A program made the position numbers and the translations under genes. From NCBI GenBank assembly GCA_031216915.1, contig CM062288.1, positions 183,174,596 through 183,238,595 of the forward strand: 64,000 nucleotides of DNA, in the 5' to 3' direction. Shown piece after piece: positions 32,431 through 44,022 of this stretch (positions are counted from its first letter, which is position 1; every line of letters begins with the position of its first letter). The DNA is from Pictodentalium vernedei (taxonomy: Eukaryota; Mollusca; Scaphopoda; Dentaliida; Dentaliidae). The notes beneath the pieces are model-generated. The model saw only the letters and a program-made list of their open reading frames with translations, was not told the DNA's origin and ran no database searches.

Positions 32431-32666
32431 AGGATACCTATGACATGGCTACGTATCAGTTGAGGATACCTTTTGAGGATACTAAATTGAGGATACCTTT
32501 GACCTGGTATTGTTGGAGGATACCTGTTGTGGAAACCTTTCATCTGTGTACTTCTGTTATTCTGCCCCATATCTCATCCATTACTTCCTAGCTATACCTA
32601 TCTCAGTCTCGACTATAACATTGATCAAGGTCGAATCAGATGTCTCCTGTATACATATAAGGCATT

Positions 32667-32729
32667 CCGTAATTGAGATTCCTAGCCGAATCCAACTTTT
32701 ACGGACTCGGCTAGGAATCTCAATTACGG
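32667..32729. repeat. Hairpin
   Basis: The 23-base arms 'ccgtaattgagattcctagc' onward pair perfectly around a 17-base spacer. It resembles the 'ccgtaaaatgggattcc' blocks of the 1805 element. Confidence 0.75.
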
Positions 32730-32829
32730 TCATTTTCGAGGTTGGTGGATATCCTCAGCCAAATGGCTATTTGAGCTATAGTTTTAATTTGTGGTGGTGT
32801 GGATTTAGTAAACAATTCTGATTAATGGT

Positions 32830-33580
32830 GGTATGGCCAAAATAATCTGTTGATGGTCTTGATTGAAACTGTGTACTGTCAAGTGCATTTCAATTGGGGG
32901 TCAAGGTCACACGGGAGTGTTAAATGACTAACCCAGACCTGTATGGGACCTGACAATTTGCAGGTTGCAAATGGGACAATTTTTGCGTAAATTTGCTTTG
33001 AGAAAGTCTTCTGAAAAAATGAATAAGAAACCCATATGTTTTTTATTTGTCAGAATGATCATCTTACGCTGTAAAATCCTCAGTGAAGGATTGAGGAACT
33101 CCTATAACACAGTTTTATCACTATCGATGCGCGAAAATTGGAAATTTACCCCCAAAATGAGAAAATTTTGACCATTTCGAGCCATTTTTTTAGCCATCAA
33201 CTGTGTCATTCAGCTGAGTGTATTTGAGTGATATTGTAAGATTTTTGTTGTGTTCAGTTGTCTCCACAAAAGGCCACATTCAAAGCTTCCAGAAACTGTA
33301 TACATTGTGAGTATTGTGACCAGGGGAGGTAATTTAAATGCGAAATATCCTCGGCCGTGTTAATGAGAAGCCGCGCATTTCTTGAAAAGCCAACGTTTTA
33401 CCCTGAACTGCAACGAGACCTAACTTGAATTTTGTTCACAAGCACCGACAATAGGGGACACGCGGTGTTATCCGCGATAACACATGGGCATCCAGTCTTT
33501 TCGTGGATTATACCCCATGCTAAAGCGAAAGTTCCTGCTTGTGTCTCTGGTAAGCCGTTATAAACTGGCTTCCTTATCCT
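32830..33580. other. No recognisable gene
   Basis: Short frames (for example 32965-33171) carry no motif. No repeats shared with other parts of the window were seen. Confidence 0.45.
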
Positions 33581-33585
33581 CTAAG

Positions 33586-34162
33586 TTAATGTGTGGAGTG
33601 AACCAATCAAAATTAAAAACGTGCAGCCGCAAGGCTGCACGTTGATAATATTAATTACTCTACCGGGCGCAGTGGCGTTGCGGCAACCGGTTCTCGTCAG
33701 ATCACCGAAGTTAAGTAACGTCGAGCCCGGTCAGTCCTCGGATGGGTGACCGTCTGAGCGATCGATTCGGACTCCCGCGCTGTGTCCTTGGGCAAGGCAC
33801 TTAACCCCCATTGTCCACATGTCCACATGGGGGCACGATGACGCTGTGTACTAAGGCGTACTGCACGTCGATGATGCGCATGTCTTCAACCAATCTAACC
33901 CTGCCTGTGCTGCATTGCAGAGTTACGATGTTGGGGAGCTGGCAGCTGCTCGTCGTTGCTCGGTGGTTCTCTCCGGGTACTCCGGCTTCTTCCACCCGTA
34001 AAACTGTCACGGTCATGATTAGCAATTGTGCATAAGTATGTGACCTTAAACATCAATTTAAATAAATAAAAATTACTCTACCCCCAAATTATGAATATTG
34101 ACTCTTCTAATTGCTGCCAATGAACTGACATGGAAGGAACCCCCAATTGATCAAAGGGTTAA
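33586..34162. mobile_element. TTAA hairpin MITE split by a SINE
   Basis: 'gtgtggagtgaaccaatcaa', the hairpin 'cgtgcagccgcaaggctgca' and, beyond the SINE, 'ctacccccaaattatgaat' and 'gatcaaagggttaa' match 16660-16814. The left third of the family is missing or diverged. The SINE at 33665-34070 separates the hairpin from the right end. Confidence 0.7.
33665..34070 (+). mobile_element. 5S rRNA-headed SINE, copy 2
   Basis: A box 'agttaagtaacgtcg' (33709-33723), 'gcccgg' and C box 'cctcggatgggtgaccgtctg'-type sequence (about 33737-33756), then the conserved central line and shared body. It ends 'aataaataaa'. An identical 12-base TSD 'aattactctacc' (33653-33664 and 34071-34082) proves insertion into the MITE. 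There is a small internal duplication 'tgtccacatgtccacatggg' in the centre. Confidence 0.93.
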
Positions 34163-34719
34163 TCCTGCAGCTCTATGTTATTATTACTGATCCGTACTAG
34201 CGATTTATTTTCATTGTGTCGTCTGCTTTTCCACTTCCATTTTTTTACTTCAGGCAAAAATTCATGAATGCCGTTTTGAGACGGATAAGGATCCCCGGTC
34301 TTGGTGCCATATCCCGAGTAACAATACATTTTTATGTACATGACATAATTGGAACAAGAATATAATATTTTTATTTGCAAATAACATCTTCAGTGAGGCA
34401 GATTGCATCATTAACAGGAGGTAAAATAAATGCTACAGCAGAAACAGTGAGAGTGATAATGATATAATGGTAACAATGTAGATTATTCGTTCTATTGACT
34501 TTTCACGCTCATTACAAACCATATTTTTTAATTTACATATGGATAATAGATTGCCCTGAAGAAAAAAGAAAGTGTGCGGATAACAAAGCCAGCAAAATAG
34601 CTTTGATCAAAACTGGCACAGCTTAGACGATTCTCGCATTGCGTGACAGTTGTATTTTCTTAACAGCTGTCGTCAGCGCCAGTTCAGAAGATCACAGACT
34701 CGCCTTTGATTATAGTTTA

Positions 34720-34845
34720 AGTGCAGTTTGTAAGTGACTTGGTGTGGGACAACAAATTATGTTGACTCTTTGTCGTGTACGACCGCGGTCTCGATTAGTC
34801 ATTGGACAAACTTAAACATTAATAAACACCAATAAATCCTGAGCA
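34720..34845 (+). mobile_element. Possible SINE tail relic
   Basis: 'ctcgattagtcattgg' and 'acaccaataaat' resemble the last 60 bases of the SINE family ('atgattagccattgtg', 'acaccaataaataaa'). The rest is not recognisable. Confidence 0.35.
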
Positions 34846-34859
34846 CGACTAAAAGACAA

Positions 34860-35069
34860 AACTTTCTAAAAAACATAGTCTTGAATAACTGAAATGATTC
34901 ATTTTTCCGCCCAAAACATAACTTATAACCCCCTCATTGACACGAGCTCGGGGATCAGATGGCACAGACTATGTTTTGGAGGCACCAAATTGAAAAAATA
35001 GCAATATTTGATTGGTGACTTTTGTGAATAGACTACCCGGATATGATACAAACGTTTGGTAAAGAGTCA
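34860..35069 (-). mobile_element. Decayed TTAA MITE, group 1
   Basis: 'cataacttataaccccctc', 'cacgagctcgggg' and the end 'cgtttggtaaagagtcaa' match the family, but the central palindrome is mostly lost and both TTAA sites are altered. Confidence 0.6.
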
Positions 35070-35555
35070 AATGGCGATTCTTTATCAGTTGATTATGATT
35101 GAAAACTCTGTTCTACATCCTTAAGGCCTATGTAGCCTCAATTTTCAAAGATTTCAACCGTGCAGTTAGACAGGAAGAAAATGCTGGTGAGTGGTAAAAT
35201 GCATATTTCCAGTACCTATAATAATGAAAAAGCAGTCAATGGACAGGTCAGAGAAATAATTTGGAAACGATTGTTCAAAACAATAAAATTCAATGAAAGA
35301 ATTTATCAGAAATTTCCTATTTCTAACAATCTAAATCATGGGTTAATACTGCAACAGACTGTGACTATAAATAAACAGAAAGTTCTGTCAACTCCCTTTA
35401 AAAATTGCTACAGTGCCACGGTCTCGAATTTCTGTTTTACTTACCTTGGATTAATACACTCAAGAAAATAGTTCCCGGTGTATTGAGAACAACGAATTCG
35501 TGATAAGTTTAGACCACTTTGATCTGGCACCTCTGTGAGGCTGCAAATACGAGTA
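35070..35555. other. Unassigned, with one AT-rich open frame
   Basis: A 103-codon plus-strand frame (35160-35471) has a lysine- and asparagine-rich composition expected of AT-rich sequence and no motif. I do not call it a gene. Confidence 0.5.
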
Positions 35556-35559
35556 AATT

Positions 35560-35880
35560 GGATAGTATCTAATTACCGGAAACAACCCGAAAATGACTAA
35601 AACTTATCCAAAATTAAGACTAAAAACCTTTCGAAACCCGACATCATGGAATGATAAAAGTAGGATATGGCGCTATATAGCGTTAAAAGGTTTGTTCGAT
35701 TCGATGTGAGAATGTCTAATTACCGGAAACGACCAGACACTGAAAACAATTACCAGAACGGACCTATCCAGACTGCCACCTTGGGATGATAAGAGTAGCA
35801 TGTTGCGATGGGAATGAACGGCCTCCAGAAGGTGTGTACGATTGTATGGGGTGAATTACTGGTTTGAATTCACCAAGAAC
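35560..35880 (+). repeat. About 150-base tandem units, 'AACAACCCGA' type
   Basis: Two units (starting near 35560 and 35713) share 'tctaattaccggaaac' followed by 'aacccga' or 'gaccaga' and a purine-rich stretch. Related units occur at 31427, 52112, 52270 and 52435, and the core 'aacaacccgacaat' occurs four times in the 18458 foldback. Confidence 0.6.
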
Positions 35881-36539
35881 CCTCGGAGTCCGTTTAGCCT
35901 GGCCTTTTCCGAATGAAGTTTTGTGTATCCTAGAATTCTGTATTGTGACAATGCCCGGATTCCTCTGTCCCTATGATTGAATAGATCAGGTCTTAGAAAG
36001 CACAACTAGATTACTGCATTCATCTTAGCATGTATATGTCTGCACGTAGTCCCTTTCCTGATACGTGAGCTTGTATCCCCCCTACAATTGTGTTGTATGT
36101 ACCTGAATGTTACTAAACAACATATATAATACAATGGTATATACAGGTATTTGGGGCACACCGGAGACCAATATTTGAGGACCAGGTGAGACCACTATTT
36201 ATGGACTGATGGGAATCAGTGAGTATTATCTTAGGAATATGGACGATTCTGTGGGCTATCACTGCCTCCTGTTAATGCTAACAGTTCCATGGTGACCATA
36301 CGTCCAGAATTTATTCACTAGCGCCTCTACTGTCTCATCAATTATCTACTATCAACCCCCCATACTATTAAATAGCCCTATCGACCCAGTGGCAGGCTGT
36401 CGCTACATGTCCTGCAATCTGCTTCCACTACTACTGCCTTCGTCTAGTACTATAGTCTAGTACTATAGTCTGCAACCTTTATGTTATGGTTTACTTTAAT
36501 CCCTGGTTTTCATGGAACCGGGAACGGTTTTTTAATAAT

Positions 36540-36655
36540 AAAATCCGGAAAGCGGGAAATTGTTGCTATGATAAATCTCCATGATAATTAGGACCAGCAA
36601 CCTACTGGTCGTAATTATCATTGGGATTTATGAAGACGATAATTTTCCGGTTGAA
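36540..36655. repeat. Imperfect hairpin
   Basis: 'ccggaaagcgggaaattg' pairs with the region ending 'gataattttccgg', and an inner stem 'gataatta..accag' pairs with 'ctggtcgtaattatc'. It is a decayed MITE core. Confidence 0.55.
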
Positions 36656-36790
36656 ATCTGGTATATAGTACAACGAACTGTTTGCGTTCCTTTGGGCAAT
36701 ACAATTTTGGACGCACCCAGTTCTATATGCTAATGCTCACAACGGGGCCACCGATGTGATCATTAGTATATTTAGAACTGCATGTTCTAA

Positions 36791-36881
36791 GGTTTGCGGC
36801 TCAGAGCGTATGTTCAATCGTATGTTCAACCTCGACGCTTCGCGTCTCGTTTGAACTTAAGCCCCGAGCCGAAAACCTCAG
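36791..36881. repeat. Imperfect hairpin
   Basis: 'aggtttgcggctc' pairs with 'gagccgaaaacct', and 'ttcaacctcgacgc' pairs with 'gcgtctcgtttgaa' at the centre. Confidence 0.5.
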
Positions 36882-36889
36882 ACCATATT

Positions 36890-38090
36890 ATCGTCAATTT
36901 ATCTGTTACCGTCTCGTGGTCTAGGGTTAACAGCTAGTTACAACCCAATAAACTTGTAAGGCACTGGTACAATATAATAGCTCTTTATATGATCTAAGTA
37001 TTCAGCTCTTCCCACCAGACAATAACATATGATAGACCAGCCGATTAAATTACTGCCTAACAGCCACCAACTTAAATGTTCGTCCACAACATTGAAAGTT
37101 TTCACACACTCTCCAGTAAGTCAGAAAACTGTCTATATATTATAATGTTCTCTCACTTTCTTCATGCTGTGCCTTATCAGTGGACCAGTATCACAGGGCA
37201 TATGGTGACATTCCAATCTGCCAGAATGACAAAATATTTCCGCCCAGTTATCAGAGAGTTCTATCTTCAAGTTAACCCTTTAACTGTACAATAGTCACAG
37301 TGCCTCAGACTGTAACATTATCACAATAACTTATAATGAGTTGTGGTAATTCGCAAATATTTACTGGCGGTACGGCGCCGGGTAGTGTTCACAGAACGTC
37401 AAGTTGTCTTCAGGGGGCACTGAGATCTTTTGAGATATCCCAGCATTTTAAATCTGCAGACATGTCAAGAAGATTGAAGTCTAGAGTTAGGGAAAGATAA
37501 AAAGGTGGTATTCTTCTTCATTGGTGGGAGGGTGCGGAGGTGGGGTATATTTTTAAAACATTTCAAGTAATTATTTGGAAAAGGTTTTTTAAAAATATGT
37601 CACAAATGGCGCTATTAGGGGACATTTTGGGTTCGAATGTAGGCCCCTGCAAATATGGATTTGTTTTCGACTCGAACTTACGAAAAAAGTGTTCGAGTCG
37701 ACCGAACATCGAATTCGAACCAAGTTAGCCGAAACCAGGTGTCCAAGTGCGGTCTCGTAGGCGATATTTCCAGTTTAAAATAACCACATTAGGATTGTTT
37801 TGGCAATGTACTGATGATTTATCTACATATCCATGCTAACACTGAACAGTTCGTACGTTAACAACGCGGCACACTCGAACGTATGGTTGAATAGCGGACA
37901 AAGAATATATGTACCTATGATTGCTGCCCTCCCATTTTGGCGTTGAGCTTTCCATCGTCCGATCTTGCCTTATTATGAAGCGATGGCTGCTTCTTACTGA
38001 AGTGTACCAGAGGTAAGATGTAATCCCCGTCGCTTGGGTTTTGTCTTACATGTATTACACGTGTATGTAGCCGTGGCTTTATCCACTATA
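36890..38090. other. No recognisable gene
   Basis: Frames of 60-70 codons without motifs; a run 'cactctccagtaagtcag' resembles a splice donor but has no coding support. Nothing is called. Confidence 0.45.
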
Positions 38091-38100
38091 AAATTTGAGT

Positions 38101-38161
38101 GTATTACCGATGTCATTTGGAATCACGCGAGACGCGTGATTCCAAATGACATTGGTAATAC
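38101..38161. repeat. Perfect-arm hairpin
   Basis: The arms 'gtattaccgatgtcatttgg' onward pair over about 29 bases with one mismatch around 'gcgagacgc'. Confidence 0.75.
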
Positions 38162-38760
38162 AATGTTAGTTCCATGTTGGCGATTTGTGCTTGCGGTTCG
38201 CGCTCAATTTAGCCAGTATTAAATGACGAATGTACGTATACCGAGACTTTTATTAATAAGTCTTTTTTTCATATCCGATTTTTATATTCGTGATTTTATT
38301 TTCGACTCGAATTCGACTCGAATTTGTTGATTTACTCGAACAATCGAATATTCGCAGTGGCCAATTCGAAAGAACGTAAATTTTCACCAAGCGTGGTTTG
38401 CCATCTGTTATTTCATTAGTTGACGCCCCGTACACTACATAGAATTCAGGATTTTTTGGGAGGAGCGTGGGGATTTCGGTGGGTGCAGCGACCACGCCAC
38501 CAACTCCCACATCTGGCCACGCCCCTGTATTACGTGGTTATCCAACGAGGTGTCTGGTAATACCAAAATGTAACATTTAACTTTAGTCAAAGACTAACAA
38601 TTTTGGGTTGCGATGTTGAAAATTCGGCGAATTACACATTTTAGCTGGAAATGTTTTGAATTAAAAGCTTGTTCTGATTTTATCATTCAAGGTATGTCGT
38701 TTGCAAGGAGAAGTTATCGCCACTCTGTAATGACCTTCACCACAAAGACCGATTAGGAAA

Positions 38761-39147
38761 ATGCCATCTTGTCACAGGCTTTTTCAAAATACTACCAAAG
38801 AGACAGTAATGGTAAACAAGACAGGGATATTTTCTTCCGTTGAAAGTGAAAAGGGAATTTTCAAGAACCCAAATAACGGTGTTTCTTCTTTCACTCGAGC
38901 GGTTTTCGACACTGTGCTAAACGAAACTTTGGCAGACGAGAGTAACCACAGTTCAAACTCTACCCACAATTCTTCAGTGAAAACATTAGGAATATCGGAG
39001 GATAACAAGCCAGACCTACAGCAATTAAGACTAATTAAAGCGGCGGTGCTAATTATTGTTATGGTGGTTCTTTTACTATCTACATGCAAGTTTGTTTTAA
39101 AGATGTTTTCAAGATATTCGGAAAGGAAAGATGATGTGGATTCTTGA
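38761..39147 (+). CDS. Putative single-pass membrane protein (unknown)
   Basis: 128 codons from an ATG with A at -3, preceded in frame by a stop at 38731. I do not recognise the family. Residues 1-90 are polar and have six N-x-S/T sequons (N10, N19, N54, N62, N66, N70), four of them between 54 and 72. Residues about 92-109 are a strong hydrophobic segment ('AAVLIIVMVVLLLSTC'). The tail 110-128 is short, with basic residues next to the membrane and acidic ones at the end ('SERKDDVDS'). No signal peptide is visible, so it may be an internal or last exon; 'attttatcattcaag' just before 38689 would serve as a splice acceptor. It lies in a stretch free of recognised repeats. It is the only ORF here that looks like a host gene, but chance is not excluded. 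Confidence 0.4.
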   Translation: MPSCHRLFQNTTKETVMVNKTGIFSSVESEKGIFKNPNNGVSSFTRAVFDTVLNETLADESNHSSNSTHNSSVKTLGISEDNKPDLQQLRLIKAAVLIIVMVVLLLSTCKFVLKMFSRYSERKDDVDS

Positions 39148-39333
39148 TGTAAATATCGAGGCCGACCATTTGATCACCTCGTGGTGAACGCCGTTGTTCA
39201 TTTTGTTGTGCGTGGGCACAATAGCAAGCTCACAATTCACCTGTCTAATTCTGTAAGCTATCTTGTGGCCTGGAACCAGTGTAGTCCTTAAATAGCCATC
39301 GCCTATGTTTACATTCACTTATCTAGAATATTT

Positions 39334-39380
39334 CAGTTGGTTGGAAAAGCGAACCTATGGTTCGCTTTTCCGACCAACTG
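39334..39380. repeat. Short hairpin
   Basis: 'cagttggttggaaaagcgaa' pairs with its complement around 'cctatgg'. A half copy, 'cagtcggttggaagagcgaa', is at about 17366, next to the 5S SINE. Confidence 0.7.
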
Positions 39381-39389
39381 ATACATTCC

Positions 39390-40015
39390 GGACGATTAAA
39401 GCTAATCTAAAAATACCATGAAATTGCATTTTCTTTGAATCAACGCTAGAAATGTTGCGCAATCGAGGCTTGATTTGACCTAATGTTTAATGTCATTATC
39501 ATTAGAAATGAAGACTCACCACAGCTGCAGTTTTATAATTACGTCGCGTAGTTCCACTAATTGTATTTAATATTTTAGTATTTTAAAAGCGAATTGATTA
39601 CTTATTGATTGGAGTATCTATAACTGGAGTAAAAAGAATATATGTATATCTTTGTGAGTAAAAAGACATCGCGTTACATCAACGATAGTCTGCGTCCAAA
39701 TTTCCACGAGAAGTGGGTAAACAAACAGACCATAACAGCGTCGAATACAACTTGTGACTCGAGAGCGAATAGGCGAAGTGTGAACCAATGAGAAGGAAGA
39801 ATCACCATACGGTTACAATAGCTTAAATAATTTCCATGGGGGACAGAGTTAACCTTTCTCTGTTTCCGCATCTTATCAAGCACATTTGGTAGAAAATCAA
39901 CCTATGTCCATTGATTGGTTTAGGGCGTAGGGGTAAATTACTTGTCCTCGTTCTAACGAGATAATAATGTCATTGTATCGTGAAAAAAGATCATTTCGTT
40001 AGAATTTTCTTTTCT
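39390..40015. other. No recognisable gene
   Basis: AT-rich, no repeats shared with other parts of the window and no motif-bearing frame. Confidence 0.45.
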
Positions 40016-40599
40016 TTAACCCTTTGATACTTTTTTACGTCTCATGACGCACGAAATCAAACAGCATTGACACTTTGTGATCATTTGCTTTGTTATTATT
40101 TTTCGATTTTTTAAAGTTTTAACCTCCATTCCTATTTTCTGCCGAATAGTGCTCAGTGACAACCGTTGAGCCAAATGTTATCACAGCTTAAAATACTAAT
40201 ATAATCCTGCTGTTAAGACTTCTTAACTGGTTGAGTGCTAGATGCCACTATCAGGGCTTTCAAAAAATGAGGATACCAGAGCAAAAGCCAACACTTTCCT
40301 TGCTTATATTTCATATTCAGTCAAACACAAATAATATTTTGTTTATATAAATTTGTTTTATTACAAGTTATTGGAGAGTGCCTATGGGAACTCTCCAATA
40401 CTTTGTAATAAAACAAGTTTTGAATAACAAATTCAGACGACTAAAAATAATCTAGCCCTCAACCAGATAATCACTAATGTGAAAAATATCTTGTTATTTG
40501 GACTTTCCGACGCTTGACGTCGCATTTTGAAAAACGTTGAAGAAACTGAATTCCCAGTGAAGTTTGAACGTTAAGATAATTAGAGTCTCAAAGGGTTAA
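40016..40599 (+). mobile_element. Composite TTAA element, copy 2
   Basis: End-to-end match to 29279-29858: 'ccctttgatacttttttacg' to 'agagtctcaaaggg' within TTAA. The inner unit starts at about 40228 with 'ttaactggttgagtgct', and its right end is mutated to 'accagataatc'. Both the outer and inner hairpins are kept. Confidence 0.8.
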
Positions 40600-40910
40600 A
40601 TATATCCGAGTTGCTTGCATATATTGGCCGAGTTGAGTTTTTTGTAACTTGATGAATAATTTACCTATCGTATGGATGTTTTTGCTTTGTCTCGCCCGTT
40701 TGTCAATTAAAGAATTATGCGCTCACCCAACGGCGTAATTAAACTGCAAAACTGCAGGTGGCCTGTTAGTTTGTATTCACGTTTGTTGTCCACATTAGTT
40801 TTTCTTTTCATTTTCAATATTTGTAACCTAACCCGCATGTATTAGTCTCTGCTGAAAATAATAAAACTGTCTCGTGTACATAACTTGATATGACTGCCAT
40901 GATATAAATG

Positions 40911-41262
40911 GGCGCTCAGTGGCTCAGTGGTTATGGTATTGGACTTCAAACCGAAAGGTCCAGGGTCCAATCCCCGCCAGGGGTAACTGTGTTGTGTCCT
41001 TGGGCAAGGCACTTAAACTCGATTGCTTCGGGGGGGGGGGGGGGGCACGGTGGCGCTGTGTACGAAGGCGTACTGCACGTCGATGGTGCACTTGTCTTTC
41101 TCCAATGCTAACACTGCTTGTGTTGAGTTGGTACGTTGGGGAGTCTGACAGTTGCTCGCCGCCGTGGTTCTTTCCCGGTACTTCGACATCCTCTACCCGT
41201 AACACTGTCCGACACGATGTTACCCTGGCTGTCGAAAGTGTCGTTAAAACCCAAATAAATAA
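40911..41262 (+). mobile_element. tRNA-headed SINE, head type 3
   Basis: A box 'tggctcagtggttatgg', B box 'agggtccaatcccc', central line 'gtgtccttgggcaaggcac', a G tract in the middle and the body type of 26352-26695. It ends 'aaaacccaaataaata'. An exact 12-base TSD 'atgatataaatg' flanks it (40899-40910 and 41263-41274), so this copy is comparatively young. Confidence 0.92.
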
Positions 41263-41340
41263 ATGATATAAATGTGGAGACTTAGGTCGCGTGGTGGTGC
41301 ATTATAATACAAGGAAACACGCTGAATTAGATTATAACAA

Positions 41341-41450
41341 TTGAAATGAATTATCTATCGCTTTGTGGGAGTATGAATGTGGGGGTGAGCGTGTTAACAC
41401 GTCCATCCTACCTTCATACTCCGATATGGCGACAGAAAATTCATTTCAAA
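41341..41450. repeat. Imperfect hairpin
   Basis: 'tgaaatgaattatctatcg' pairs with 'cgacagaaaattcatttca' and 'gggagtatgaa' with 'ttcatactcc'. The centre is 'gcgtgttaacacg'. Confidence 0.65.
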
Positions 41451-41525
41451 ATTTATAAAATGAGAAATTCTCTTGCTGTAACGCTATTCGTGATAACGAG
41501 CTAGATTCACCATGATGGATAGAAT

Positions 41526-41660
41526 AAATAGGCACTAGGGCCTGTAATCAGATTTAAACCACGAGTAGGATAAGGGTTTTAACCACGAGTTTCTGCGGAG
41601 TGGTTAAAACCCTTATTCTACGAGTGGTTCAAATCTGAATACCCGCCCCAGTACCTATTT
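41526..41660. mobile_element. 135-base hairpin MITE
   Basis: The ends 'aaataggcactagggcc' and 'ggccc'-type 'cagtacctattt' pair, followed by 'cagatttaaaccacgagta' with its complement and 'aagggttttaaccac' with its complement. The whole unit folds on itself. Confidence 0.7.
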
Positions 41661-42348
41661 GTTTTATTTGTACTATGCTCTTAATAAATAATCGACTTTG
41701 TCACTTAAAATGGAATAAAAACGATACTTTCTATCGCAAACACTTGGGTTTGTTTTGTTTACATCTGTGCCGGTGGGCAGTACTTCCAGCTGCACGTGAA
41801 TGCTGGATTGACAGCTAGACACATCGTCGAAGTTGATTGGATTTACCTTGCTTTTTCAGCCAAATTATTATACGCAATTCATAAACTTTATTTTAAATAT
41901 TTAATTGTAGGTATGAATGAATGAATGATTTATTTCGTAGTACAACATGCTACAAATACAAACAAAGGTCAGCAACATACTTTTATCTCAAATACTTGAT
42001 TGCACTAACGGGCGATGACGTAGCCACTAGGGTTGTCTTCCCGCCATTCCCAATAAAAAACAAATTAAATATGAAATGTGATACAATCCTGTCAACAGCA
42101 TAGTTGTAATTGAAAAAAGAAAATTTTAAATTAATTTTGAGATTATTTTTTTCCATATAAATTAAATATTTTCCATCGTGTTTAGAAAATAAAACTCTTT
42201 GGGGTCAGTTGATAGATGAGGATGAGATAACAGAGCTAGGACCTACAGTGGGGACAAGCAGGATTATTACAGCTGACGCGACGAGGGTATAAATTAAAGA
42301 ATTGCTCCGTTAGAGACTTTTTAAACAGTGATCTGGAATAGTTCTGAA

Positions 42349-44022
42349 CTATGGTTTTATTGTATTCCACATCCTGCAGAAAGTATGGAATGGGAAGTTT
42401 GCGGAAAATTGAGTTTTTGGTTTTAGTGTGTGTAACTTACCCGATTGTCTGGTGTCCATGGGGGGGGGGGGTGGTAAAAATATTCTAAAAGTGTTCTCAA
42501 AGCTTTCAGGGAGCATGCTGTTATACCAATCGTGCATAAATAAAGAGACCTGAAGTTTGTACAGGTCTGTGAATTTTAAGATACTCAGCTCACTTAACAG
42601 TGGATCAGTATAAGCATTGTTTCTTTTGTAATTTAATGATCGATCGAGTTGACTACGAGTGACCCCAGATATGGATACCATATAGCATGTGACTATGGGC
42701 CAAAGAGTAATATAATGTTTGCAGACATTCTTTCGGTAGAATCCTCTTCATTTTGTTTATGGCATAAGTTGCCCTGAAAATCTTGGAGCAGATTACTGAG
42801 ATATGCTTCTTAAAGTTCAAATTTTCATCCACGTGGATTCATAGGAATTTTACAGATATTTCCTCTTGATTGTTTGCAACGAGTGAGATAGTTGAATTGT
42901 CAAGCATAACTCTTCTACTTTCAATTGTGTACAAGTCATTCTGAGGGTGAAAAATAATGAATTCTGTCTTGCTCTCACTTAGTGCAAGTTTATTAGCTCT
43001 GCGCCAATAGTATATGTTATTGAGTTCGTTATTAACTAATCCTATAGTTGTATCTAAGTTTTTACCAGCTGTATAGGCAGTAGTATCGTTTGCATTGGAT
43101 AAAATTTTCAGCAATGTCGAGTTTATAATATCGTTAATGTAAATTATGAAGAGAAGAGGACCAAGAATAGATCCCCGTGGGGCACCAGTTGGTATCACCT
43201 GGAAATCAGAATTCGCCTTTCGAAGGGGAACCGACTGAGACCTGTCTGTAAGATAATCCTTGAACCAAGAGTTTGCATGGCCCCGTATTCCATAGAGTTC
43301 TAGCTTTTTGAGTAAGATCTGGTGATTTATAGTATCAAATGCTTTAGAGTAGTCAGGAAACAGAGCTAAAGTACAGTCCTTTGATGGCTTATAATTCATT
43401 TCAGCAACATTGTTTATGAGATGCAGTACCGGATGTATTGTTGAGTGCGCCTTTCTGAATCCAACTGATATTGATGAATTATCTTATTATCTTCTAGGAA
43501 AGATATGAAACTGGAGTACATTAATTTTTCTAAAACTTTGGAGAAGGTCGATTATATGCTAATGGGCCTATAATTGTTGAGTAGTTGATGGTTTCCAGAT
43601 TTAAAGACAGGAATTACTTTTGCTATTTTCATTTTGTTGGGGACAATACCGATTGAGAAAGATAGATTAATTACGCGTGTTAAAGGGTCAGCGATCTCAT
43701 ATATTATATCCTTTAATATTTTGAAGGACATATTGTCTAGGTCTCTACTTGGTTTTGATTTTAATTTTTTTGTGCACTGACTTACCTCGTGTGGGATAGT
43801 GGGCAAAATAAAAAAAAATGACTCAATGCTATTTCCATTAACGTAGTCCGTAAAATGGCGACAGGAGGTTGATACTGAGTCGATTAAAATTGAACCGATG
43901 TTAACGAAGTAGGAGTTAAATTTGTCAGCTATCTCTTTAGGGTTAGATATTTCCGCATTTCCATCGACAAATGTGGCCGGGAATGTAAAGGTAGAATAAG
44001 ATTTGTTAATTGCTTTTTTCAA
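42349..44022 (-). pseudogene. Reverse transcriptase domain of the CR1/L2-like element
   Basis: The 44022-43552 frame gives 'DPLTRVINLSFSIGIVPNKM' and 'IAKVIPVFKSGNHQLLNNYR' (RT motifs before A). The 43399-42839 frame gives motif A 'FPDYSKAFDTINHQIL', motif B 'GAPRGSILGPLLF' (family consensus has GVPQGS) and motif C as 'SNANDTTAYT', where the family has F-A-D-D. The first catalytic Asp of motif C is AAC (Asn) and the Phe is also lost. The 42681-42349 frame is the C-terminal part ('LYKLQVSLFMHDWYNSMLPE'). The frame break between 43552 and 43399 also disrupts the domain. Confidence 0.88.

Noticed and set aside
35160-35471. 103-codon ORF as a gene
   Set aside because: AT-driven composition, no motif, no neighbours and no repeated copy.
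38689-38710. Splice donor 'caaggtatgt' as proof of a gene
   Set aside because: It is a good match to a donor, but no coding frame ends there with supporting features.
41031-41047. G tracts here and at 16927, 21265, 25453, 42461, 47415 and 61869 as G-quadruplex regulators
   Set aside because: They are single homopolymer runs, several within SINEs; length is likely variable and no promoter context is seen.
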